In this document: in pieces, positions 44,055 to 52,011 of the stretch
Numbering within the stretch: the stretch's first letter is position 1
Layout: each line of letters starts with the position of its first letter
NCBI GenBank assembly: GCA_020634165.1
Contig: JACKCF010000004.1
Location: 62,001-126,000 of the forward strand
From: Anaerolineaceae bacterium
GTDB lineage: Bacteria > Chloroflexota > Anaerolineae > Aggregatilineales > Phototrophicaceae
Reading direction: 5' to 3'
Length of the DNA stretch: 64,000 bases
Notes under the pieces: model-generated
The model's database searches: none
Seen by the model: the letters and a program-made list of their open reading frames with translations, nothing else
What the model was told of the DNA's origin: nothing
Position numbers and translations under genes: made by a program

Positions 44055-45031
44055 AACGCTGGCTACTCGTCATGTTCATTCTGGTTGGACTGATGGCTGG
44101 AACACGTGCCCAGGATAGCGATCAGTATGATGTCTGGGTGACGACACAGGACTTTAGCTCGCTGAGACGCGGTCCAGGGACGGGATTTGACCGCATCATG
44201 GTCGTCGACCCCAGCGTGACGCTGCCTGCCATTGGCCGATCATCCGATACACGCTGGATACAGGTCATCAATGATGATGGCACCGTTGGCTGGATCGCAT
44301 CAATCCTTTTGGTATGGTCCGGCGAGGTGGTTAACCTGCCTGTGGATGGCGTGAATCCTGAGCCGTTCGTGCGGCGAGCCGGAGCGATAGGCGTCACCAG
44401 CCGAGAGACCCCCTACTATCTGGACGAGATTGCCCCGGAGAAGCTGGTCGGCATGATCCCAGAGGGCACCACTGTTGAGCTGGTTGGACGATTGGGAGAT
44501 GCCTCGTTCGGTTTCTGGCAATTCCAGATTAAGTATCAAGGCGGCCTGTACTGGATTGGCTCCTGGAATATACGCATCGAAGGCGGCAACTATCTGCGCC
44601 TGCTGGATACGCAGTATTTGTATCCCTATGGTCGCCTCATCCAGCAGTACGAAGAAAATATTGCCCTGGCGCTGGGTAGTTACGATCAGATTCGGTCGAT
44701 CTGGCAGCGGCTTGATAATGGCGATTCTGTGCGCTGCGACCCGATTCCGCAGACGATCAACCGCACGCTGACCGAGGGTGATGTCGCGCGGGAAGACAGC
44801 TTTTTACCTGCCGTCATCGCGCTGGATGATGCCATCCGCAACACCAATCAGGCCATCAATTCGTTTAGCGCTATCTGCGCCGATACCAATCGGTTCCTGG
44901 TGCAGGCCGATATTGACGAAGCGCTGGCACTGCTCGACGAAGCGGAACGAAGTTTGCTGCTGGCCGCGTCGCTGCTCAACCCACTACGTATTCGCAATCC
45001 GCTAATCAATGCTATCAGCGGGAGGCAATGA
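44051..45031 (+). CDS. Secreted SH3-domain protein with helical tail
   Basis: A 326-residue exported protein starting in an ATGA overlap with the beta-propeller gene. Signal peptide MKRWLLVMFILVGLMAGTRA|QD. Two SH3-like domains follow (about 25-85 with 'SLRRGPGTGFDRIMVV' and 'TVGWIASILLVWSG', and about 105-185). The last 130 residues are helical with two cysteines (VRCDPIP and SAICADT). The same tail, W...L..G...CxPxP then helices, occurs in the protein at 48409, so the two are paralogues that bracket the cluster. Confidence 0.82.
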   Translation: MKRWLLVMFILVGLMAGTRAQDSDQYDVWVTTQDFSSLRRGPGTGFDRIMVVDPSVTLPAIGRSSDTRWIQVINDDGTVGWIASILLVWSGEVVNLPVDGVNPEPFVRRAGAIGVTSRETPYYLDEIAPEKLVGMIPEGTTVELVGRLGDASFGFWQFQIKYQGGLYWIGSWNIRIEGGNYLRLLDTQYLYPYGRLIQQYEENIALALGSYDQIRSIWQRLDNGDSVRCDPIPQTINRTLTEGDVAREDSFLPAVIALDDAIRNTNQAINSFSAICADTNRFLVQADIDEALALLDEAERSLLLAASLLNPLRIRNPLINAISGRQ

Positions 45032-45120
45032 GTTGTTTATGACCTTTCGGAATCCGATAGATAGCAAAAACCATTTGTCTGCAAAGCAAGATTCATAACC
45101 TACTGAGGAGAAGCCACATT

Positions 45121-45936
45121 ATGATTCGTCGTTTGTTTATCAGCCTAGTGATTGCCGTATTGTCGATTGTGCCGGTCCTGGCGCAAACCAGCGAGGAAGA
45201 AGAACTGCCGGAATGCCCAATCTTTGAGAATGAAGCGACTGATGTACGCATCAGCTACTACGTCGGTGAGGGCCTGGGCTACCAACGCTCTGGTCAGTTG
45301 ACACAGGCCACAGAAAGCTTTGACTGCGTGGTGCTCGTTATCGACCCCAGTTATGTGCCAGGTTATATGCTGCGTGGCGCGATCCTGGCACAACGCCGTC
45401 TGCTGGAAGATGCAGTCGATGACTACACAAGTGCCATTCAACTGGATAGCTCACTGATCGCCGCTTATAACAATCGCGGGGTGCTGAACATGGCCCTGCA
45501 AGAATATGAGGACGCCGAAGCAGACTTCGCCCGTACGCTGGAACTCAATCCAGACTTCATCGAGGGTTATAACAATCAGGCGATTCTGAGTGCGCTGAAT
45601 GGTGACATTGAAGGTGCCATTGGCCTGTTAGAAACAGCCATCAGCCGCACAGATATTGCCAGCATTCTGGAAGACCTTAAAGACCCTGAGCGCCCTGACG
45701 ATGCTGAATTCCCTGAGTTCGACCGCATCAATGCCCGGCCCTATGCGCTAATGGGCATCATGAATTCGCTAAAAGCGATGCAAAATTACGAGGACTACAT
45801 CACCCTGACGCGCAACAATGCCGATGGCCGGATTGGGTCAGCAGCGGGCATGCTGGAGTCGCAATTCACGTTTGAGCTGCGGTTGGATGATGGATCATGG
45901 CTGCTGCGGGCGGATTACGACCCGTTTAACCAATAG
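45121..45936 (+). CDS. Secreted TPR protein (first of two)
   Basis: A 271-residue exported protein preceded by GAGGAG, signal peptide ending VLA|QTSEE. After a short Cys-containing N terminus (LPECPIFE and ESFDCVVLV, probably a disulphide) it has three to four TPR units ('AYNNRGVLNMALQEYEDAEADFARTLELNPD'-type, in parts) and a C-terminal module 'QFTFELRLDDGSWLLRADYDPF'. The next gene has the same layout. It is 89 bases after the preceding gene, the longest gap in the run, so an internal promoter is possible. Confidence 0.85.
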   Translation: MIRRLFISLVIAVLSIVPVLAQTSEEEELPECPIFENEATDVRISYYVGEGLGYQRSGQLTQATESFDCVVLVIDPSYVPGYMLRGAILAQRRLLEDAVDDYTSAIQLDSSLIAAYNNRGVLNMALQEYEDAEADFARTLELNPDFIEGYNNQAILSALNGDIEGAIGLLETAISRTDIASILEDLKDPERPDDAEFPEFDRINARPYALMGIMNSLKAMQNYEDYITLTRNNADGRIGSAAGMLESQFTFELRLDDGSWLLRADYDPFNQ

Positions 45937-45946
45937 GGGCAGACTG

Positions 45947-46669
45947 ATGCGACGAGTCATTTTATGCTTTTTACTCTGTTTGGCCGTACTGCCCTGGAAC
46001 AGTTCCGGGGCACAGGCACAAGTTTCGTTCGACTGTGAGGACCCGCTCATTCCGAATGCGACGCCCGCCTACTTTTTGGGGCAAGGCAACGTGTTTGTAG
46101 AACAGGGACAGTACGCACGGGCAGTCGAAGCCTATAGCTGCGCGATTGAAGGTGATCCGAGTTATGCCCCGGCCTATGCACAGCGAGCCTATGCTTATGC
46201 CGTTATGCTGGACGATCAATCTGCCCTGGCTGACTATGACCAGGCGATTGCGCTGAATGAAACGTTGGTTGATGTATATATCAATCGCGGCGCGCTGTAT
46301 ACGACACTCGGCAACTTCGGGCTGGCTATTGGCGATTTTTCGCTGGCGCTGGCACTGGAACCCGATAACGCGGCTGCGCTCAATAATCGGGCAGTGGTGC
46401 ATGCGATTGAGGGCAATTACGATCTGGCGCTGGCGGATGTCAACGCCGCGATTTCAGCGTCTCCAGATTATGTGGCTTCTTATGCAACACAGGCGGCGAT
46501 CTATACCGCTCTGGCAAACCAAAGCTACCAGACATTCGTGGATCGCGGTGGCGCGCATGCCCGCTTACCTGCTGGCCAACCCGTCAATGTCATGTCCGCC
46601 ATCGACACCAGCCAGCGTACAGACGACTTCGGCATCTGGCTGCGGCTGCAAGTGCCTGCTGGGCAGTAA
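45947..46669 (+). CDS. Secreted TPR protein (second of two)
   Basis: The frame is open upstream of 45947, but that ATG is chosen because it follows AGGGGCAG by 5 bases, lies 10 bases after the previous stop and begins a signal peptide (MRRVILCFLLCLAVLP...AQA|QV). The 240-residue protein has a Cys near the mature N terminus (SFDCEDP), a second in SCAIEGD, and three TPR units with 'YAPAYAQRAYAYAVM', 'VYINRGALYTTLGNF' and 'AALNNRAVVHAIEGNY'. It is paralogous to the preceding gene. Its partner is unknown. Confidence 0.85.
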   Translation: MRRVILCFLLCLAVLPWNSSGAQAQVSFDCEDPLIPNATPAYFLGQGNVFVEQGQYARAVEAYSCAIEGDPSYAPAYAQRAYAYAVMLDDQSALADYDQAIALNETLVDVYINRGALYTTLGNFGLAIGDFSLALALEPDNAAALNNRAVVHAIEGNYDLALADVNAAISASPDYVASYATQAAIYTALANQSYQTFVDRGGAHARLPAGQPVNVMSAIDTSQRTDDFGIWLRLQVPAGQ

Positions 46670-46675
46670 GGGCAC

Positions 46676-48412
46676 ATGATGAAACGATGGCAACTACTTT
46701 TCTTAGTGTTTATGCTGCTGGTGCTGCCGATGCAGGCCCAGGAAAATGGCGGCGTCATCACGGAGTACATGAACCGTTCTGCGCTGGAAATCGGGCCACT
46801 CAATCCGCTGCGCTGCAATACAGCCTGGTGCGAACGCATCACGGACCTGTTGTTCCCGACGTTGTTCGCGATTGATCCAGCGACTCAGTTGGTGACGGAC
46901 GGCGATGCCGGCAACTATGGGCTGGCGGTGGATGTGTCAGCGGATGTCGGCGATGTGTATCGCGTCAACCTGCGGGAAGATGCTTTCTGGAGCGATGGCA
47001 CGCCCATCACCGCCTACGATGTCTTCTACAGCTATCTGGCTGTTGTCAGCAATGCGATCAGTTCGCCCTTGTCCTCATACTATCAGGATGATGTTCCGTT
47101 TATGCAGGTGATTGATGCGCACAGGCTGGACCTGTATTTCAGCCAGCCGAACTGCGAATCACTGGCGAATGCCAACCTGCCGATTGTGCCCTATCACGTT
47201 TTCGACCCAGTCTTTGCCGATGTCGTGAGTGATTTCAATGCCGAGGGCACATCCGAAGAACAGTATAAAGCCTGGATCGAACGCTATCCTGAAGCCAATT
47301 TCCAGGTAATGATCGAACACCGTTTTGATCGATATCCCGATGTAAGCTGGGGGCCGTTCGTGCTGGATGAACCCGTTAGTCTGGATGACATCCATCTACG
47401 TACACCTGATAACAGACTGGCATATGTGTTCCGTGAGCCTGACTCAATTTATTCCGAAGTCGATCTGTTCCGGCAGGGAGCAAGCGATATTCTCATCAAT
47501 CCGCCTTTGGACGAAGTCGAAATGCTGGCGGCACTACCTGATGTCCAGATGGTGACGTATCCGGCGCTGGCGTGGGATTACATCGCCTTCAATCTGGCTG
47601 ATCCGTCCGAGCCGAGCAGCGCCTTCGACCGCGATGGTGATCCGATTGAGCAGGGGCAGCATCCGTATTTCAATGATGTGCGTTTGCGTTATGCCGTTCA
47701 ACTGGCGATCAATGTGCAGGAACTGATTGACGTGGGGCTGTATGGCTATGCCACACCGATGAGTGCCCAGATTCTGCCGCAGTCATGGGCCAATGATGCC
47801 ACACTCGACCCTATCGGCTATGATCCGGCTGCTGCGAGGCGCTTGCTTGATGAGGCAGGTTGGCGCGACAGCGGCCAAAACGGCAGCCTCAACTGCGTCC
47901 GTTGTGATACTGCACGACCAGACACCATTCTGGATGTCGGGCTGATGTATGCCAATAATACACGCATGGAACGCATCGCGCGGCTGGTAGCGCGACAACT
48001 GGAAGAGGTTGGTTTCCAGGTATCGATCTGGGGTGGGTCATTTAATGAGGCGCAGCAGCAGAACTTCGACCTGTATCTGGGGTCCTGGTATCACGACTTT
48101 CCCTATGATCCTGATGTGTCGATCCTGTTTGAACGCGGCGAAGATATCTATGGCGACGGTTTCAACATCGGGTCATATGTCAATGATGCGGTTGAGCAAC
48201 GCATGGCTGATGCGGAAAGCGTCCCTGGCTGTGACATTGCGCAGCGGGCAAGCATCTATGGCGACATCGAACGCCTGCTACAGGATGATCCGCCTTATGT
48301 ATGGCTATATGCCCAGAATGATGTCGTGCTAGTAAGGAATGATGTGATCGGGTTCGCGCCGTACGTCAATGCGCCTTTCTGGAATCTTGAAAGCTGGCAG
48401 GTGGTCCGATGA
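46676..48412 (+). CDS. Orphan oligopeptide-type substrate-binding protein
   Basis: A 578-residue member of the SBP_bac_5 family (OppA/DppA type), which binds peptides, nickel or sugars outside the cell. Signal peptide ends MQA|QENGG, with no lipobox, unlike the usual Gram-positive lipoprotein form. Family marks include 'VNLREDAFWSDGTPITAYDVFYSY', in parts, near residue 95-120 and 'RLRYAVQLAINVQELID' and 'DPAAARRLLDEAGWRD' further on. Two Cys pairs (RCNTAWCERI and NCVRCDT) are probably disulphides. No permease or ATPase gene lies within the cluster. It overlaps the next gene by 4 bases (ATGA). The ATG at 46679 is an equally likely start. Confidence 0.9.
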   Translation: MMKRWQLLFLVFMLLVLPMQAQENGGVITEYMNRSALEIGPLNPLRCNTAWCERITDLLFPTLFAIDPATQLVTDGDAGNYGLAVDVSADVGDVYRVNLREDAFWSDGTPITAYDVFYSYLAVVSNAISSPLSSYYQDDVPFMQVIDAHRLDLYFSQPNCESLANANLPIVPYHVFDPVFADVVSDFNAEGTSEEQYKAWIERYPEANFQVMIEHRFDRYPDVSWGPFVLDEPVSLDDIHLRTPDNRLAYVFREPDSIYSEVDLFRQGASDILINPPLDEVEMLAALPDVQMVTYPALAWDYIAFNLADPSEPSSAFDRDGDPIEQGQHPYFNDVRLRYAVQLAINVQELIDVGLYGYATPMSAQILPQSWANDATLDPIGYDPAAARRLLDEAGWRDSGQNGSLNCVRCDTARPDTILDVGLMYANNTRMERIARLVARQLEEVGFQVSIWGGSFNEAQQQNFDLYLGSWYHDFPYDPDVSILFERGEDIYGDGFNIGSYVNDAVEQRMADAESVPGCDIAQRASIYGDIERLLQDDPPYVWLYAQNDVVLVRNDVIGFAPYVNAPFWNLESWQVVR

Positions 48413-49443
48413 AACGATATATCCTTACAGTACTCCTGCTGCTGGTCTTTAGCGTCACTGGCTATGCCCAGGATACGACGAATGATGAGCCAACACCAAC
48501 GGGAGACATCAGCGCAGAGGCCCCCGATTTTGGGTTTGTCGCCACTGTGGAGGTCGATAGCGGCTTTGTGCGACTTCTCCCCAGTGAAGATGCCGAAGCA
48601 GTCGCTTCTGTGTTTGTCGATGAACGGTTGGAAGTCATCAGCCGCAATTTGGATGGCACCTGGTTTGAGGTGCGGCGTCCAGGCCGCATGACCAACCTGG
48701 GCTGGGTCTTCACGGAACTTTTGGACTGGGAAGGTCGGCCTGAGTTTTTGCCGCTGGGAGATGCCGTCACGGGTCTGACGTCTGACAGTGCCAGCCCAAT
48801 CACGACAGATTATGCTGTATTCATCATCGAAGGCGTGGCGCTGCGCAATGGGCCGATCCTGGAACGCAGCCAGCGCCTGCTGAACATTCCGCCTTCGGTG
48901 GTGGTGCCTGTCCTGGCGCGCAATCAGGATGGGTCACGGCTGTACGTCAACTACCTGGGCACAGAAGGCTGGATCGTCGGCTTTACGGCCCGGCAGCGGA
49001 ATGACATCATGCAAGTGCCACAAGCGCCGAACCTGCCACCACTGGAAACGATTCAGGTGTTCATTGTTCCGCCGGAAATTCAGCTTGAGCAGATCGAAAC
49101 ATTCCGGGTGTGGACACAGGACAAACTGACGCTGGCTCAGGGTCTGGAAAGCTTCTGGTGGTCGGTGTTCAGGGGTGAAATCCTGCCCTGCCAACCCCCA
49201 CCGGAGATCGCCGTTTATCTGTACGATGCGGGCGATGTTCAGCAGTTACCGGAGCTGGATCGCTACGCCCCACGCACTGTAACAGGGGTCAACTACCTGA
49301 ACAAATCGATCAATACCATGCGTGAGTGTGGTGTCGTGCAGCCAGATGATGTCAGCCGAGCACGAAATGACGCGATCAATGCACGTATCATCTTCGCAGC
49401 GACGCTGCAACAACTCGATAATCTGGAAGAAACCATTCGATAG
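48409..49443 (+). CDS. Secreted SH3-domain protein with helical tail
   Basis: A 344-residue exported protein, last of the run, starting in an ATGA overlap with the binding-protein gene. Signal peptide ends GYA|QDTTN. It has two SH3-like domains (about 45-110 with 'SGFVRLLPSEDAEAVASV' and 'NLGWVFTELL', and about 135-200 with 'GVALRNGPILERSQRLLNIP' and 'EGWIVGF'), then a helical tail with two Cys (LPCQPPPE, RECGVVQ). The tail matches that of the 44051 protein. A strong terminator follows. Confidence 0.82.
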   Translation: MKRYILTVLLLLVFSVTGYAQDTTNDEPTPTGDISAEAPDFGFVATVEVDSGFVRLLPSEDAEAVASVFVDERLEVISRNLDGTWFEVRRPGRMTNLGWVFTELLDWEGRPEFLPLGDAVTGLTSDSASPITTDYAVFIIEGVALRNGPILERSQRLLNIPPSVVVPVLARNQDGSRLYVNYLGTEGWIVGFTARQRNDIMQVPQAPNLPPLETIQVFIVPPEIQLEQIETFRVWTQDKLTLAQGLESFWWSVFRGEILPCQPPPEIAVYLYDAGDVQQLPELDRYAPRTVTGVNYLNKSINTMRECGVVQPDDVSRARNDAINARIIFAATLQQLDNLEETIR

Positions 49444-49462
49444 TCGATATTGGTTACAACAA

Positions 49463-49494
49463 AAAAGGGCCTCTGCTTGATGCGAGGCCCTTTT
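49463..49494. terminator. Bidirectional rho-independent terminator
   Basis: AAAAGGGCCTC and GAGGCCCTTTT enclose a 10-base loop, with A-rich and T-rich flanks. It ends both the six-gene run and the convergent SH3 gene. Confidence 0.9.
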
Positions 49495-49512
49495 GATTTG
49501 CCGGATTGTCAG

Positions 49513-50247
49513 CTATTCGTTGGTGCGATCTGCGTATGGGGGCACTTCGATGGTACCGCCTGTCCTGAGCAGGCAAACCTGCTGCCAGCGGTAACGCACC
49601 GGTGAGTTGGTCCAGTAAGGCGCGACACGCCAGGTGTAGGTGCCTTCTTCGCGCGGCAGGTCTTCCAACAGGATGGTGGCTTCGGTGGTGTCGCTATCGA
49701 AGGCGCGGCGGACGCCTGTCGGTGAAATGACGATGACGCTGTATACGTTGGCTCCCTGCAATCCTGGGTAGGTCACGGTGATTTCCTGACGCCCACCAAA
49801 GAAGTCGCCAGCGGATTGGCCATAAGGCCCTTGCGGCCACTGCTCGCATATTTCGGTCGCCAGATCGAAGACATCAGGTACGCGACCATTGGCATCGCGC
49901 GGGAGCAAACGCCCAAGCGGCGGGATGCTATTGAAAGCGATGCTGGTCCGCAGCAGACGCGCATAAATCCAGGCACGGCGGTTGCCAAAGTCGATTTGCA
50001 GCCATTGGCGACCATCCCAACGGCTAAAGAAATCACCAGAACGACCATAAACCACGACTGACGCATTCAGCGGCAATTGGCCAATGGTCGGATAAGCAAA
50101 ATCGGGGCCTGTACGAACATCCGCCAGATCGACAGTGATGAGGCCATAAATCGTTTCCGAGACCGGTTCAGGCGATTCCTGTGCCAGAACGCCTATCCCC
50201 AGGGTTGCCAATAGGAAAATCAGGAAAAGTACTTTTTTCATTCCCAC
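49513..50247 (-). CDS. Secreted SH3-domain protein
   Basis: A 244-residue exported protein with signal peptide ending VLA|QESPE. One SH3-type domain (about 35-105) reads 'ADVRTGPDFAYPTIGQLPL' and 'WLQIDFGNRRAWIYARLL'. The C-terminal half (about 130-235) has Ig-like strands ('PGLQGANVYSVIVISPTGV', 'EGTYTWRVAPYW') with two Cys, as in domains that bind polysaccharide or protein. It converges on the six-gene run and shares its signal-peptide style; whether it belongs to the same system is not shown. Confidence 0.8.
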   Translation of the reverse strand: MGMKKVLFLIFLLATLGIGVLAQESPEPVSETIYGLITVDLADVRTGPDFAYPTIGQLPLNASVVVYGRSGDFFSRWDGRQWLQIDFGNRRAWIYARLLRTSIAFNSIPPLGRLLPRDANGRVPDVFDLATEICEQWPQGPYGQSAGDFFGGRQEITVTYPGLQGANVYSVIVISPTGVRRAFDSDTTEATILLEDLPREEGTYTWRVAPYWTNSPVRYRWQQVCLLRTGGTIEVPPYADRTNE

Positions 50248-50373
50248 ACTCCACGATAGAAAGGAAGCTGTAACCCTATTATGACAGCAAAATCAGGGGC
50301 AGAGCGTAACGTTGGTCAAGAGTGTGGCAGGCACATGGCAATCGTAAGGAAGGCTGTTCGAGGCGCGATCAGG

Positions 50374-52011
50374 TTATAAGGTGATGATCTGGTCGAACTG
50401 GAATTTTTCAAGGAATGCGAGATGGTGCGTCATCAAGATGATGGTGCGCCCTTCCGCGGCTTGCATCACCGCCTTCATGACGTCATTGGCCGTCAGCGGA
50501 TCGAGGTTGGCCGTCATTTCATCGAGAATCCAGATTGGAGCATCTTTGAGCAGGATGCGCGAGAGCGCGATGCGCTGACGTTCCCCACCGCTGAGTGCCA
50601 CGCCATTTTCGCCAACATAAGTATCGTAGCCATCTGGCAGGGACATGATGAAGTCGTGGACCTGGGCCAATTGGGCTGAGGCGATAATCGCTTCATCGGA
50701 TGCCTGTTTGTTGGCAATACGGATATTTTCGCGAATGGTGGTATTGAACAGGTGCACACGCTGAGTCATCACGCCAAAAGTCCGGCGTACTTCCTCATGA
50801 GGCAGTGCTTTCAAGCCCGCTGCGCCGATGGCAATATGGCCCGTGTCGTAGTCCCAAAAGCGCAACAGGATGTTGACGAGTGATGATTTGCCGGAGCCAC
50901 TTTCACCAATAACAGCGACACGATTTCCATGTGGCAGGTCCAGCGAGAAGTCGCTGTAAATAAGTGGCTCGTTCTCGTCATAGCGAAAGGCGAGATTTTT
51001 GATGGACAGATGGTAATCAACAATCGGTTCGGTCATTGGTGCTGCGGGTTCTTCAATGATGGGCACATTGTCGATGAGTTCAAACACGCGATTGGCGGCG
51101 GTGAGTTCTTTGTCGAGGTGCTGGGCGGCCAGTGCCAGCGGCGTGATGGCTTCAAAAGCGGCGACAACACCCATAGCGACTGTCGCCAGGAAAACACCTT
51201 CAATGCGGCCAATAGCTGTGACCAGCACACTAAACATCGCCAGATTGAGGAGCAGTACAGACAGCCCGGTGTGCAAACTTTCCAGACGCGCTTCCTGGCG
51301 CTCTCGTTGGGATAGGCTGGTATTGGTCGCTTCCAACACGGATAACTGGTTGCTGGCATCACCATAAGCGAGGCTATCCGGCAAGCCCTGGATGGCATCG
51401 ACCAGTTGGCTATTGAGCGTTGCACGGACAGCAACCCGATGCCGCCCAATACGGCTGCCTATCCACCAGGTCAGGTATGGCAGCAAGGTTCCGGCAGTGA
51501 CCATAAAGGCCACAGCGACCAATGCGACCAGTGGGTCCAGCAAGGAAAAAACCAGTCCTATTCCGAGGGTTACGACCAAAGCGACAATCGGCGGCGCAAC
51601 GACGCGAATATAGAGATTTTGCAATTCTTCGACATCCGTGACAACACGGGCCATAAGATCGCCACTGGTAAAACCCTGGAACTGAGCTGGCGACAGGGGT
51701 TCGATGCGTTCATAAAACCAGACGCGCAAACGAGCCAGCAAGCGGAAAGTCACATCATGGCTGACAAGGCGCTCCAAATAGCGAAATACAGCCCGCGATA
51801 TACCAAAAAGCCGGACGCCAGTGGGAGCAACGCCGAGTGAGACAATGCCAAGTTGCAATGCCGCTGTGCTAATCAACCAGGCAGAGGTCATCATGAGGGC
51901 GACGCTGCTGCCGATGGTCAACGTACTCAACAGGAGCGCCAAAAGAATGCGTCTGCCAAAAGGTCGCAGGAGCGTAAGAAGCTGCCGCCAGGTCGCACTA
52001 TGCCCCATCAT
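50374..52011 (-). CDS. cydC: CydC subunit of the thiol reductant ABC exporter
   Basis: A 545-residue half-transporter with six membrane helices and a nucleotide-binding domain. Walker A is GESGSGKSS, signature LSGGERQR, Walker B IWILDEMTANLD and the H-loop ILMTHHLAF. With CydD it exports cysteine and glutathione, needed for assembly of cytochrome bd. Assignment as CydC rests on its place after CydD and the operon with cydAB. It overlaps cydD by 14 bases. The last residues reach 50374 with no terminator seen. Confidence 0.88.
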   Translation of the reverse strand: MMGHSATWRQLLTLLRPFGRRILLALLLSTLTIGSSVALMMTSAWLISTAALQLGIVSLGVAPTGVRLFGISRAVFRYLERLVSHDVTFRLLARLRVWFYERIEPLSPAQFQGFTSGDLMARVVTDVEELQNLYIRVVAPPIVALVVTLGIGLVFSLLDPLVALVAVAFMVTAGTLLPYLTWWIGSRIGRHRVAVRATLNSQLVDAIQGLPDSLAYGDASNQLSVLEATNTSLSQRERQEARLESLHTGLSVLLLNLAMFSVLVTAIGRIEGVFLATVAMGVVAAFEAITPLALAAQHLDKELTAANRVFELIDNVPIIEEPAAPMTEPIVDYHLSIKNLAFRYDENEPLIYSDFSLDLPHGNRVAVIGESGSGKSSLVNILLRFWDYDTGHIAIGAAGLKALPHEEVRRTFGVMTQRVHLFNTTIRENIRIANKQASDEAIIASAQLAQVHDFIMSLPDGYDTYVGENGVALSGGERQRIALSRILLKDAPIWILDEMTANLDPLTANDVMKAVMQAAEGRTIILMTHHLAFLEKFQFDQIITL

